NCBI RefSeq assembly: GCF_001427585.1
Contig: NZ_LMGY01000016.1
Coordinates: 182,868-246,867 of the forward strand
Direction of reading: 5' to 3'
From: Pseudoxanthomonas sp. Root630
Lineage (GTDB): Bacteria > Pseudomonadota > Gammaproteobacteria > Xanthomonadales > Xanthomonadaceae
DNA length: 64,000 bases
The position numbers and the translations under genes are program-made. The notes below the pieces were generated by a model. That model was not told where the DNA came from. It saw only the letters and a program-made list of their open reading frames with translations, and made no database searches. How positions within the stretch are numbered: position 1 is the stretch's first letter; every line of letters begins with the position of its first letter. Of this stretch, positions 37,074 through 46,063 are shown piece by piece.

Positions 37074-38051
37074 TCAGGCGTGCGCGGCCTGGCCGGCATC
37101 GGCCAGGTTGCGTCGCCACGCGGCCGGCGGTTGCCCGTATTCGCGACGGAACGCGCGGCTGAAGGACGTGTCGTTCTGGTAGCCCACCTCTTCGGCCACC
37201 CGCGACAGCGGCGCATTGCTGCGGCGGAGCAGGTTGGCCGCCATCAGCATCCGCCACTGGGTCAGGTACTGCATCGGCGACGTACCCACCAACTGCTGGA
37301 ATCGCTCGGCCAGCACCGACCGTGACGTGCCGGCGACGCGCGCCAGGTCGGCGAGCGTCCAGTCGCGGCAGGGCTGCTGGTGCAGCGCATTCAGCGCCTT
37401 GCCGACGACACGGTCGCCCAGGCCCGCCAGCCAGCCGGCGTGGCCTTCGTGCTGGTGCACGTAGCGGCGCAGCACTTCGATGAACAACAACTCCGCCAGA
37501 CGCGACAGCAGGCTGGCCCCGCCAGGGCGCGGCGTGCGCGCTTCGGCCAGCGCATAGCGCACGGACGATTCGAGCCATGCGCCGGCATCGGAATCGCGCA
37601 GGCTGATCCGCACCACGGGCGGCAGACCGTCCAGCAGCAAGCGCGCGAGCCGGGTATCGCAAGCCAGGTAGCCGCAGACGATGCGGGTCGGTGCGCCGCC
37701 ACCGCCGTAGGCCAACCGTCGAGGACGGCTTGAAAACAGTTTCTTGAGATCGGCCGCGCCGCGTGGCGGCGGCAGACCTGGTGCGGATGCCATGCGATGC
37801 GCGGCGCCACCGGGAAACATCACCACATCGCCTTCGCGCACGGCCAACGGGGGCATGCCTTCCATCTCCACCAGGCACTCGCCTTCGGTGACCAGGTGGA
37901 AGATCACCACCTGTTCGGCCGTCGGATCGAGCCACGGCGCCGCCAGCGCGGCCTTCGGCGACTGGTAGCACCAGGGCGCACTGAAGCGGGCGTTGACGAA
38001 GAACGCACCGGACATCTGCACGACGCGCAGGATTTCCGACAACGCATCCAT
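37074..38051 (-). CDS. AraC-family regulator with cupin_6 sensor
   Basis: The protein has 325 residues. The N-terminal AraC_binding/cupin domain (VVIFHLVTEGECLVEMEGMPPLAVREGDVVMFPGGAAH) is followed by a linker. The C-terminal helix-turn-helix pair has WTLADLARVAGTSRSVLAERFQQLVGTSPMQYL and APLSRVAEEVGYQNDTSFSRAF. The stop is close to the OsmC gene upstream: its ATG at 38051 is two bases after the OsmC stop. The two genes form a probable operon with osmC first. Confidence 0.87.
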   Translation of the reverse strand: MDALSEILRVVQMSGAFFVNARFSAPWCYQSPKAALAAPWLDPTAEQVVIFHLVTEGECLVEMEGMPPLAVREGDVVMFPGGAAHRMASAPGLPPPRGAADLKKLFSSRPRRLAYGGGGAPTRIVCGYLACDTRLARLLLDGLPPVVRISLRDSDAGAWLESSVRYALAEARTPRPGGASLLSRLAELLFIEVLRRYVHQHEGHAGWLAGLGDRVVGKALNALHQQPCRDWTLADLARVAGTSRSVLAERFQQLVGTSPMQYLTQWRMLMAANLLRRSNAPLSRVAEEVGYQNDTSFSRAFRREYGQPPAAWRRNLADAGQAAHA

Positions 38052-38053
38052 GC

Positions 38054-38599
38054 TCAGGCGGCTCGTGCGGGCGTGGTCGCCACGTCGACGGTCAGCGGCG
38101 GTTGCCCCAGCAACGCGCCCTGCATGGGTGATCGGCGCAGCGCTTCGTGCACGACGGCTTGCAGTCGTTCCGCTTGCACGTCCTGCGCATGCAGCACCAC
38201 CTCCACGCGCATCGACGCCGGGCCCGCGCCGATCGGCGCGCCATCGGCGTCGCGCATGCCGAGCAGGCCGCGCGTATCGGAGCGACTACCGACGTCCACT
38301 TCCAGATGATCGAGCACGATGCCCTGTTCGGCGGCGACCATCGCGATCGCGGTCGCGGTACACGCCGCGATGCCGACGCGGAAGAACCAGCCCGGCGATG
38401 GCCGGTCGCCGGTGCCGCCCAGTTCCACCGGCATGTCGGATTCGATGCGCGTGCCGCTGGCGTGCGCCGCCACGATCCGCGCCCCGTGCTGCCACGACGC
38501 GCGAGCCGCCACATCGTCGTGCAGCCCCATGTCGGGGCGGCGGGTGAACACGCTGACGGCGCGTTGCATCGCCTGGGCGATGTCGTGGGAAGTACTCAT
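38054..38599 (-). CDS. OsmC-family protein
   Basis: This 181-residue protein has the OsmC fold: SDMPVELGGTGDRPSPGWFFRVGIAACTATAIAMVAA with the redox Cys in AACTAT, and HLEVDVGS. The second peroxidatic Cys of OsmC/Ohr enzymes is not obvious, so peroxide reduction is uncertain. It is followed after two bases by the AraC gene. The ATG at 38599 gives a normal family length. Confidence 0.83.
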   Translation of the reverse strand: MSTSHDIAQAMQRAVSVFTRRPDMGLHDDVAARASWQHGARIVAAHASGTRIESDMPVELGGTGDRPSPGWFFRVGIAACTATAIAMVAAEQGIVLDHLEVDVGSRSDTRGLLGMRDADGAPIGAGPASMRVEVVLHAQDVQAERLQAVVHEALRRSPMQGALLGQPPLTVDVATTPARAA

Positions 38600-38828
38600 G
38601 GCGCGGGGAACTCCATCGAACGGCAGGGGCTGGCGGATTCTGAGCGCAACAACGCGGCGCGGGATGGCACGCGGCCAGCCGCCGGACGATCGGCAAGGAA
38701 TCGCGGAAGGCGGGGAAACCGCGCTGCCGTCGCCGGACGCCCGGCCAGGTCCGGCAGACGCCCCGTCAGGACGGCACCCCCGTGCGACCGGCACGCTGCG
38801 CCCCTCCCAACCCTGGAGTGTCCCCCGC

Positions 38829-39662
38829 ATGAACGCCGCTGCCGTCTCCCTCCCCACCCTGCCCGACCTGAACGCCCTCAAGCAGCGCCAGCAGGCCGCC
38901 TGGTCCAGCGGCAACTACGCCGTCGTGGGCACCACCCTGCAGATCGTCGGCGAACGCCTGGCCGAAGCGGTCGACCTGCGCTGGGACGAACGCGTACTCG
39001 ACGTCGCCGCCGGCAACGGCAACGCGACGCTGGCGGCGGCACGCCGCGGTGGCCAGGTGGTGTCCACCGACTACGTCCCCGCATTGCTCGACCTGGGCCA
39101 GGCACGCGCCGATGCCGAACAGCTGCAGGTCGCGTTCGCCGAAGCCGATGCGGAAGCGCTGCCGTTCACCGATGCCAGTTTCGACGTGGTGCTGTCCACG
39201 TTCGGCGTGATGTTCACCCCCGACCACGCGCGCGCGGCCGGCGAACTGGCGCGCGTCTGCCGACCGGGCGGTCGCATCGGCCTGGCCAACTGGACGCCAG
39301 AGGGCTTCATCGGCCAGATGTTCAAGGTGCTCGGCCGCCACCTCGCACCGCCGGCCGGCGTGCAGCCGCCGTCGCTGTGGGGCACCACCGCGCACGTGCA
39401 GTCGCTGTTCGGCGACCGCGCCGGCGCCATCGGCGTCACCGCGCGCATGTTCAATTTCCGCTACCGCGATGCGGCCCACATGATCGACGTGTTCCGCACC
39501 TGGTACGGGCCGGTGCAGAAAGCCTTCCAGGCATTGCCTGCCGGAAAGGCGGTCGAACTCGAACAGGACCTGCACGCGCTGATGGACCGCATGGATCGCG
39601 GCAACGGCAACGGCCTGGTCATCCCCAGCGAGTACCTCGAAATCGTGGTCGTGCGCCGGTGA
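38829..39662 (+). CDS. Class I SAM-dependent methyltransferase
   Basis: This 277-residue methyltransferase has motif I RVLDVAAGNGNATLAAARRG, post-I STDYVPALLDL and motif IV FDVVLSTFGVMFTPDHARAA. ARVCRPGGRIGLANWTPEGF is typical of UbiE/methyltransf_11 proteins. The substrate is unknown. It overlaps the next methyltransferase gene (GTGA), so both are translated together. It is divergent from the osmC-araC pair. Confidence 0.87.
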   Translation: MNAAAVSLPTLPDLNALKQRQQAAWSSGNYAVVGTTLQIVGERLAEAVDLRWDERVLDVAAGNGNATLAAARRGGQVVSTDYVPALLDLGQARADAEQLQVAFAEADAEALPFTDASFDVVLSTFGVMFTPDHARAAGELARVCRPGGRIGLANWTPEGFIGQMFKVLGRHLAPPAGVQPPSLWGTTAHVQSLFGDRAGAIGVTARMFNFRYRDAAHMIDVFRTWYGPVQKAFQALPAGKAVELEQDLHALMDRMDRGNGNGLVIPSEYLEIVVVRR

Positions 39663-40489
39663 AGGACCATGCGCGACTGCAGCGGCGGGTCCAGCGCTAC
39701 GGCTGGGACCTCGCCGCCTCCCGCTACGACGCGCTGTGGCAGGCGCAGCTGTCGGACGCGCACCGCCGGTTGCTGGCGCTGGCGCCAGCGGCCCCGGGCG
39801 AATCCGTGCTCGACGTGGCCTGCGGCACCGGCGTGATGGCGTTGGCCGCGGCGGAAGCCGTCGGCCCCGACGGCCGCGTGGTCGGCGTGGACATCGCAGA
39901 GCGCATGGTCGGCGAAGCCAACGCCCAAGCGCGGGCGCGCGGCCTGCACCACGCGCGCTTCCTGCGCATGGATGGCGAGGCGCTGGACACCTCGGGTGTC
40001 GGTTTCGACCTCGCGTACTGCGCGCTGGGCCTGATGTACATGCCCGACCCCGACCAGGCGATGGGCGGTATCCACGCGGCGCTGCGCCCGGGCGGCCGCG
40101 TCGCGGTGGCGGTCTGGGGCCAGCGGGCGCGCTGCGGCTGGTCGCCGGTATTCCCCATCGTTGACGACGAGGTCGCCAGCGACGTGTGCCCGCTGTTTTT
40201 CCAGCTCGGTCATGAAGGCATGCTCACCGATCTCTGCGCACGTGCCGGCTTCGTCGATGCGGAAGAGCATCGCGTCGAAGCGGTGCTGGCCTACGCCGAT
40301 GATGAAGACGCCTGCGATGCCGCCTTCGTCGGCGGTCCGGTGGCAATGGCGTGGTCGCGCTTCGACGAAGCGACCCGCCGGCGGGTCCGCACGCGCTACC
40401 TGCAGGCGATCCAGCCGTGGCGCGTCGGCCAGGGCTACCGCATGCCCGGCGAGTTCGTCGTGGCCACGGCGCGCCGACGCCCGGGCTGA
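39659..40489 (+). CDS. Class I SAM-dependent methyltransferase, second of a coupled pair
   Basis: This 276-residue protein has VLDVACGTGVMALAAAEAVGPDGRVVGVDIAERMV, YCALGLMYMPDPDQAMGGI and RPGGRVAVAVWGQRA, close to UbiE/CurC-like methyltransferases. The start is GTG at 39659 overlapping the previous stop. A Cys/Asp-rich region near 190-215 is unusual but has no clear motif. The pair may form a heterodimer or act in one pathway; no substrate is evident. Confidence 0.85.
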   Translation: MKDHARLQRRVQRYGWDLAASRYDALWQAQLSDAHRRLLALAPAAPGESVLDVACGTGVMALAAAEAVGPDGRVVGVDIAERMVGEANAQARARGLHHARFLRMDGEALDTSGVGFDLAYCALGLMYMPDPDQAMGGIHAALRPGGRVAVAVWGQRARCGWSPVFPIVDDEVASDVCPLFFQLGHEGMLTDLCARAGFVDAEEHRVEAVLAYADDEDACDAAFVGGPVAMAWSRFDEATRRRVRTRYLQAIQPWRVGQGYRMPGEFVVATARRRPG

Positions 40490-40621
40490 CGGCACGCAGG
40501 CACCTTCACCGGGCCCGCGTCACGCTTGCGCGATGGTGCGCTGCAGCTTTCCCCTTTGGCCAATGCCCGGGGGTGGAGGCCTGTGGCCCACTGCCGGCAC
40601 TTCACACCGGAGGTGCCGTCG

Positions 40622-42451
40622 ATGTCGATCGCTGCGCTGTTGTGTCGTTCCGTGTCCCGCTCCCGTGTTCGTCGCGCGGGCCTGCTGCTCTCTTCCCTCT
40701 TCCTGATGCTGGCCAGCGGCCACGCGCTGGCATTGACCGAGGTCACCGGCTTCGGCAGCAATCCCGGCAACCTGCGCATGCACAAGTACGTGCCCACCGG
40801 TCTGCCGGCGGATGCGCCGCTGGTGGTGGCGCTGCACGGCTGCGCGCAGTCAGCCTCCAACTACGATGCCGAAACCGGCTGGGAAATGCTGGCCAACCGC
40901 TTCGGCTTCGCCCTGCTGTTGCCCGAACAGCGGACCGGCAACAACAGCAGCCGTTGCTTCAACTGGTTCGAGACCGCCGACACCACGCGCGGCCAGGGCG
41001 AACCGCTGTCGATCAAGCAGATGGTCGACCGCATGATCGCCGACCATGCGGTCGATCCCGCGCGCGTGTACGTGACGGGCCTGTCCGCCGGTGGGGCGAT
41101 GACCTCGGTGATGCTGGCCACGTATCCCGACGTGTTCGCTGGCGGCGCCATCGTCGCAGGCATTCCCTACCGGTGCGCGACCACCCAGACCGCCGCCTTC
41201 AGCTGCATGAATCCCGGCAGCGACCTGACGCCCGCGCAATGGGGGGCGAAGGTGCGCGCGGCCAGCAGTTGGACCGGCCCCTGGCCTCTCGTCTCGATCT
41301 GGCATGGCGATGCCGACTACACCGTGCGCCCCGCCAACCTCACCGAGAGCCTGGACCAATGGGCCGACGTGCACGGCATCGATACGGTGGCCGATGCCAC
41401 CGACACCGTCAGCGGCTATCCGCACAAGGTCTACAAGGACGCGGCCGGCACTGCGAAAGTGGAGACCTACGTCATCACCGGCATGGGCCACGGCACACCG
41501 GTGGATCCGGGCACCGGCGAGACGCAATGCGGCACGGCCGGCGCCTACATCCTCGACGTGAACCTCTGCTCGAGCTACCACATCGCCCGCTTCTTCGGCC
41601 TCGACAACCTGGACGGCGTACCGCCGACCGTCGCCCTCACCTCGCCTGCGAATGGCGCGACGGTCGCCGGCACGGTGACGCTGGCAGCCACCGCCAGCGA
41701 CGACATCGGAGTGGCACGCGTGGACTTCCTGCTGGACGGTGCGCTGCTCGGCAGCGATGCCAGCGCTCCCTACAGCCTGGCGTGGAACAGCAGCGGCGCC
41801 AGCGATGGCGCACATGTGCTGCAGGCGCGCGCGCTCGACCTCGCCGGCAACACCGGCACGTCCGCCGCGGTCAACGTCACCGTCAGCGGCGGCACCGGCG
41901 GCGGCTCGCCGGTCACCGTGGTGTTCAACAACGAAGACGCGAACGACGGCTACGTGAAGGCCAGCGCCACCGGCGGCAGTCCGGCCGTGGGCACACTGGA
42001 GGCGTATTACGGCCTGGCGATCGGTCGCGGTACCGATGGTAACCACAACCGCGCGGTGTTGTCCTTCGATACGTCATCGCTGCCGGACAACGCGGTGGTC
42101 ACCTCGGCCACACTGACGGTCGCTTACCGCAGCGCCAGCGGCGATCCGTGGAGCAATCCGGCCGGCAACACCCTGGTGGTCGATGTGCGCAACGGCTGCC
42201 TCGGCGCGTGCACGATCGAAGCGGCGGACTGGGCCGCGACCACGACCACATCGAACAGTGCACAAGTGCCGGCCTTCAGCGGCGGCAACCAGACCAGCAC
42301 CGTGTTCGATACCGACGGGCGCGCCGCGATCAACCGCAGCGGCCGCACGCAACTGCGGTTGCGCTTCAGCGCGAATCCGACCGCGACGCACTACCTGTGG
42401 ATCGACCGCGGCGCGACCGCCAAGCTCTCGATCACCTACACCCTGCCCTGA
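40622..42451 (+). CDS. Secreted PHB-depolymerase-like esterase with Ig-like and C-terminal accessory domains
   Basis: The protein has 609 residues with a signal peptide (GLLLSSLFLMLASGHALA). The catalytic domain (about 40-340) has VALHGCAQSASNYD, LPEQRTGNN, the nucleophile GLSAGGAMT and the catalytic-His segment TGMGHGTPVDPGTG. An Ig-like domain (PPTVALTSPANGATVAG) comes next, then a beta domain with NHNRAVLSFDTSSLPD, resembling the DNRLRE/disaggregatase-related fold. The protein probably degrades a polymer such as PHB or a plant ester. GGAGGT at 40609-40614 supports the ATG at 40622. Confidence 0.83.
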   Translation: MSIAALLCRSVSRSRVRRAGLLLSSLFLMLASGHALALTEVTGFGSNPGNLRMHKYVPTGLPADAPLVVALHGCAQSASNYDAETGWEMLANRFGFALLLPEQRTGNNSSRCFNWFETADTTRGQGEPLSIKQMVDRMIADHAVDPARVYVTGLSAGGAMTSVMLATYPDVFAGGAIVAGIPYRCATTQTAAFSCMNPGSDLTPAQWGAKVRAASSWTGPWPLVSIWHGDADYTVRPANLTESLDQWADVHGIDTVADATDTVSGYPHKVYKDAAGTAKVETYVITGMGHGTPVDPGTGETQCGTAGAYILDVNLCSSYHIARFFGLDNLDGVPPTVALTSPANGATVAGTVTLAATASDDIGVARVDFLLDGALLGSDASAPYSLAWNSSGASDGAHVLQARALDLAGNTGTSAAVNVTVSGGTGGGSPVTVVFNNEDANDGYVKASATGGSPAVGTLEAYYGLAIGRGTDGNHNRAVLSFDTSSLPDNAVVTSATLTVAYRSASGDPWSNPAGNTLVVDVRNGCLGACTIEAADWAATTTTSNSAQVPAFSGGNQTSTVFDTDGRAAINRSGRTQLRLRFSANPTATHYLWIDRGATAKLSITYTLP

Positions 42452-42460
42452 GCGGCCAGG

Positions 42461-42488
42461 CCTGCCGCCGCGTCACGGCGGCGGCAGG
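42461..42488. terminator. Hairpin between two convergent genes
   Basis: CCTGCCGCCG (42461-42470) pairs with CGGCGGCAGG (42479-42488) around an 8-base loop. It spans the stop of the minus-strand lipoprotein gene and follows the esterase stop. It can end both transcripts, although no U-tract is present. Confidence 0.5.
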
Positions 42489-43795
42489 ATCTTCCAGAAC
42501 ATGCCGGCGCCCAGCTTCACCGACTGCAGCGGCTTGCGCTGCGCGGCCGGCTGGTTGGCGCGGAACATCTCGCGGATGTCGCCCATCACCTTGTCCGATT
42601 CCATGAAGTAGGAATGCGCCAGCACGCTCTCGTCCACGCCGGAGACGTCGATGGTGTCCACGCCGGAGACCAGCACCACGCCCTCGCTGGTATCGCCGGC
42701 GCGCGGCCCGCGGTTGACCTGCTTGGACGCCTTCAGCGCCAGGTCTTCCGACGAGGCGTAGAGCGTGACGCGTCCACTCGCCTGCTGCAGGGCGGGCGCC
42801 AGCTCGGTGCGGAACACCTTCGCATCGATATCCGGCGCGGCCAGGATGATGCCGCGGAAGCGCCCGCGCAGTTCCGGCCGGCGGGTGACCAGGTTACGCA
42901 CCGCCTGGGTCAGCCCGCGCGTGCCCATGCTGTGGCCGATCACGTACAGGTTCTGCGCACCCGAACGATCGGCCAGGTCCGACAGGAAATTCTCGATGTA
43001 GGGCACCGAACGCGCGATGCTCTGCTCGTCGGTGAAATAGCCCGACAGCGCGGCTTGCGAGGGCCAGCTGTAGAACACCGGCGCACCGTCGAAGCGCAGG
43101 TCGTACGCAAGCTGCGCGGTACGCCGCGCGGCATCGCGGAAGCTGACGTTGTACCCGTGCACGAACACGAAGGCATTGCTGCCGCGCGACTCGCCGACAC
43201 GGCCATACAGGCGCGCGAAGAACGGTGACTTATCCAGCCGTCCGACGTCCTGCAGGATGACGTGCTGCTTGGGGTCTTCCTTGAATTCCAGCAGGTACCA
43301 GCGCGGCGACTCGAGCTCGCCCGCCACGTGCGACTTCGGGATGCTGATCCGCGCCGTGCCGTAGGTGAGCTGCCGCGCCAGCGATGAGGTGAAGCGATCG
43401 CCCGGCGGCAGCGAGGAGAACGCTGCCGACGGAACCCGGTTGGTGGCGTAGAAGACATCGACGTTGACGAAATCCTTCTCCGGCGCCTTGCCGGCCTGCG
43501 CGGCCTCACGGGCACGTGCTGCGCGCTCGGCCGCTTTGCTGGCCGTCTCATCCCGCTGCTGGCGGGCGCGCGCTTCGGCCTCGGCGGCAGCGGCCCGGCG
43601 CTGGGCCTCGGCGAGCGCGGCCGCTTCCGCAGCGCTGCTGGGGGGCGGAGGGGGAGGCGGAGGTGGCGGCGGAGGGGGTGGAGGCGGCGGCGCCGGGGTT
43701 TCCGCCGGTGGAGGCGGCGGCAGCTCGTGGATGACGCGTTTGGAACAGCCAGCCAGCACCAGGGCCGCCAGCACCAGGCAGAGGATCCGCCGCAT
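42473..43795 (-). CDS. Lipoprotein alpha/beta hydrolase (DUF900-type) with 17-residue polyproline run
   Basis: The protein has 440 residues with a lipoprotein signal (LVLAALVLAGC, Cys17). Seventeen consecutive prolines follow at 36-52, then an Ala/Glu/Arg coiled coil at about 53-105. The DUF900 hydrolase domain then has VFYATNRVPS, FVFVHGYNVSFRDAARRTAQL, the nucleophile GHSMGTRGLTQA and APDIDAKVF. It is anchored in a membrane, and the Pro/coiled-coil stalk could cross the periplasm as in TonB-like proteins. The substrate is unknown. Confidence 0.82.
   Translation of the reverse strand: MRRILCLVLAALVLAGCSKRVIHELPPPPPAETPAPPPPPPPPPPPPPPPPPSSAAEAAALAEAQRRAAAAEAEARARQQRDETASKAAERAARAREAAQAGKAPEKDFVNVDVFYATNRVPSAAFSSLPPGDRFTSSLARQLTYGTARISIPKSHVAGELESPRWYLLEFKEDPKQHVILQDVGRLDKSPFFARLYGRVGESRGSNAFVFVHGYNVSFRDAARRTAQLAYDLRFDGAPVFYSWPSQAALSGYFTDEQSIARSVPYIENFLSDLADRSGAQNLYVIGHSMGTRGLTQAVRNLVTRRPELRGRFRGIILAAPDIDAKVFRTELAPALQQASGRVTLYASSEDLALKASKQVNRGPRAGDTSEGVVLVSGVDTIDVSGVDESVLAHSYFMESDKVMGDIREMFRANQPAAQRKPLQSVKLGAGMFWKILPPP
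43640..43697 (+). other. G-rich tract encoding polyproline; possible G-quadruplex
   Basis: The plus strand has five or more runs of G, each two to six long, with short loops, such as GGGGGCGGAGGGGGAGGCGG. It codes for the 17 prolines of the lipoprotein on the other strand. Its repetitive codons make length variation between strains likely. Confidence 0.5.
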
Positions 43796-44017
43796 TGTTC
43801 ACCCCATGGAAGGACGTCCTGACCGCCCCAGTCCCCGGGGGCGGCCGACGCTGCGATGGTATAGCAGCGTGAGGGCCGGCCGCGAGCCACCCTCGGGAAC
43901 CCTTCCTGGACGCCGGTCGCGCCCGATCCATTCGCCATGCGTCGCGCGGGCGGCTATCGTGTGCGGGTATGGACCGCCTTCCGGCAGGTCCCCCTCCCTC
44001 ACCTGGACGACATTCCC

Positions 44018-44170
44018 ATGCCCGCACCCAACTATTCCTTCGAGAAACGACAGCGCGAGCTGGCCAAGAAGAAGAAGAAAGAAGAAAAGGACGCGAAGAA
44101 GCGCGCCGAGCGCGATGCGGCCCGGACCGATGCCGGTCCCGAGGACGCACCGGCCGACACCCCGGAATGA
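44018..44170 (+). CDS. Small Lys/Glu-rich protein of Xanthomonadaceae type
   Basis: This 50-residue protein has [20 protein letters not shown] followed by a Lys/Glu/Asp-rich tail. I recognise the same short protein in many xanthomonads, often annotated as hypothetical. It is probably a helical, disordered-ended protein. The upstream in-frame ATG at 43937 is rejected in favour of 44018. Its stop overlaps the yaiI start (ATGA), so the two genes are coupled. Confidence 0.7.
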   Translation: MPAPNYSFEKRQRELAKKKKKEEKDAKKRAERDAARTDAGPEDAPADTPE

Positions 44171-44637
44171 GCGAGGCAGCGGCACCGCCACCGCAGGTCT
44201 GGGTGGATGCCGACGCCTGCCCCGGCCCCGTCAAGGACATCCTCTTCCGCGCCGCCGAGCGCGCACAGGTGCAGGTGACCCTGATCGCCAACCAGTGGCT
44301 GCGCACACCGCCCTCGCGCTTCATCCGTTCGCTCCAGGTGCAAGGTGGCTACGACGTGGCCGACGATGCCATCGTCGAACGGGCGACGTCCGGCGACCTG
44401 GTCGTCACCCAGGACATCCCGCTGGCGGCGCGCGTGCTGGCCAACGGCGCACAGGCGATCAATCCGCGCGGCGACCGCTTCACGCCCGACAACATCGCCG
44501 AACGCCTGTCGATGCGGAACTTCATGGACGAACTGCGCGGATCCGGCGTACAGACCGGTGGCCCGGCCGCCTTCAACGCACGCGACCGCCAGGCCTTCGC
44601 CAACCAACTCGACCGTTGGCTCGCGACCCGGCGCTGA
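44167..44637 (+). CDS. yaiI: YaiI/YqxD family (UPF0178) protein
   Basis: This 156-residue protein has [40 protein letters not shown] and [26 protein letters not shown]. These are the hallmarks of the YaiI family, a PIN-like fold with Asp residues that could bind metal. A nuclease role is inferred from fold only. The start ATG overlaps the previous stop. Confidence 0.9.
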   Translation: MSEAAAPPPQVWVDADACPGPVKDILFRAAERAQVQVTLIANQWLRTPPSRFIRSLQVQGGYDVADDAIVERATSGDLVVTQDIPLAARVLANGAQAINPRGDRFTPDNIAERLSMRNFMDELRGSGVQTGGPAAFNARDRQAFANQLDRWLATRR

Positions 44638-44644
44638 CGCGGTG

Positions 44645-44965
44645 ATGCCGGAGTTCGAGTTCCGCCCGATCTTCCACTTGCTGCTGCACGTCATCGTGCC
44701 GCTGGCGGTGGCGCGCCTGTTCTGGCCTGCGCAATGGAAGCGCGCTGCGCTGTGGATGCTCGCCGCCTGGGCGATCGACCTCGACCACCTGCTGGCCGAC
44801 CCGATCTACGCGCCCGGCCGCTGCAGCATCGGCTTCCATCTGTTGCACACCTGGCCGGCCATCGCGGTGTATGCAGGCCTGACCGTGCCGAAGAAGACCC
44901 GCTGGTTCGGCATCGGCCTGCTGATCCACATCGTGCTGGACGGGATCGATTGCCTGCTGATGTAG
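44645..44965 (+). CDS. DUF6122-like small membrane protein
   Basis: The 106-residue protein has about three transmembrane helices (FHLLLHVIVPLAVARLFW, ALWMLAAWAIDLDHLLADP, WFGIGLLIHIVLDGIDCLL). The conserved AIDLDHLLADPIYAPGRCS and HIVLDGIDC Asp/His residues suggest a metal-binding YdjM-like membrane-bound hydrolase fold, but this is inference. The gene is seven bases downstream of yaiI and likely in its operon. Confidence 0.8.
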   Translation: MPEFEFRPIFHLLLHVIVPLAVARLFWPAQWKRAALWMLAAWAIDLDHLLADPIYAPGRCSIGFHLLHTWPAIAVYAGLTVPKKTRWFGIGLLIHIVLDGIDCLLM

Positions 44966-44967
44966 CG

Positions 44968-45537
44968 TCAGTCCGCGCGCACGCCCGGATCCAGTACCTG
45001 GAAACGTGTCTGCAAGGGAATCTCGATCTTGCGCTGACGGTCCTTCACCACCACTTCGACGCGCCACTGGCCGGACAGGTCGTCCGGGTCGGCGATGTAC
45101 CCGAGCGAGGTCTCGCACAGCCGTACGTTGGTGGGATCGCCCTGCAGGACACCGCTGAAGCAGGCGACATCCTGCACGTCGAGTTGCGCCTTGCCATCCG
45201 GCTGGACGACCCGCAGGTCCAGGACGGTATCCGCCCTGCCATCGACGGCGGCGGGATTGGCGAAGAAGATCAGGATGGCGAGGCGCTCATCGCGCGCCAC
45301 GCGGTCCGCCTCGCGGAAATGCGGGATCACGTCCGGCGGCGTATCCCACTTGTCCTGCCAGTCCATGTCCGGCGTAACCAGCAACATCGCGCTGAAGCCG
45401 CCGATCTCCTTCCTCGATTCGGAGGACGGCCCCGGCGTACCGTCGGGCGCGCGCCAGGCCTGTGCGCCGGCCTGCCCGCCCACCACGATGCACGCCAGGA
45501 GCACTGCACCGGCAACCCATCGCTTCGATCCCTGCAT
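44968..45537 (-). CDS. Secreted protein of unknown function
   Basis: The protein has 189 residues with a signal peptide (WVAGAVLLACIVVGGQAGAQA). The mature part has GFSAMLLVTPDMDWQDKWDTPPDVIPHF and a beta-rich C-terminal half with LSGQWRVEVVVKDRQRKIEI. It looks like a periplasmic single-domain protein that may bind or modulate other envelope proteins. I do not recognise a named family. The ATG at 45537 fits the signal peptide. Confidence 0.65.
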   Translation of the reverse strand: MQGSKRWVAGAVLLACIVVGGQAGAQAWRAPDGTPGPSSESRKEIGGFSAMLLVTPDMDWQDKWDTPPDVIPHFREADRVARDERLAILIFFANPAAVDGRADTVLDLRVVQPDGKAQLDVQDVACFSGVLQGDPTNVRLCETSLGYIADPDDLSGQWRVEVVVKDRQRKIEIPLQTRFQVLDPGVRAD

Positions 45538-45621
45538 GCGCGTCTCCTCCCCCGGAGCATCGACTGGCCTGTACTGGAACACGCTTCGCCGCGTGCCCTC
45601 AAGGGGCACCGCGCCGGAGGG

Positions 45622-46062
45622 TCACATCTTCTCGCCCGGCAACCGGCCGGCCTGCCCGATCCAGTCGACCAGTTGCGCCTCGTCCAAAGCGTCGTGCTCG
45701 CGCAGGTGGACGTAGCGGACCTCGGCCACCTTCGAGGCTTCCGAAGGCACCGGCTTCAGCGACTGGCCGCGGAAGAAGGTCACCTTGAGGTAGCGCTCGA
45801 AGCAATGGAACGAGAGGAACCATCCCTCCATACCGGGTGCGCCATAAAAGGGGGAATTCCACTTCACCGCCTTGCGCACGCCGGGTACGGTGCGCTCGAC
45901 CAGCGCATCGAGCCGTCGGGCCACCGCCTGCTTCCAGCCGGGCACCGCCGCCAGATAGGCCTGTACCGGCGCATCGCCCTCGCCCTTCGGGATCTGCGGA
46001 TTGCCGCCGGACAACAGCCGCGGCGCAGACGATGCCTTCGCAGCGACTTTCTTGGCCGCCAT
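45622..46062 (-). CDS. DUF1801-family protein (YdhG-like)
   Basis: This 146-residue protein has the DUF1801 pattern: AYLAAVPGWKQAVARRLDALVERTVPGVRKAVKWNSPFYG and SFHCFERYLKVTFFRG. The fold is SufE/YdhG-like and the function unknown. Its ATG at 46062 lies one base after the TGA of the next DUF1801 gene upstream on the same strand. The two copies therefore form a tandem operon. Confidence 0.83.
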   Translation of the reverse strand: MAAKKVAAKASSAPRLLSGGNPQIPKGEGDAPVQAYLAAVPGWKQAVARRLDALVERTVPGVRKAVKWNSPFYGAPGMEGWFLSFHCFERYLKVTFFRGQSLKPVPSEASKVAEVRYVHLREHDALDEAQLVDWIGQAGRLPGEKM

Positions 46063-46063
46063 C

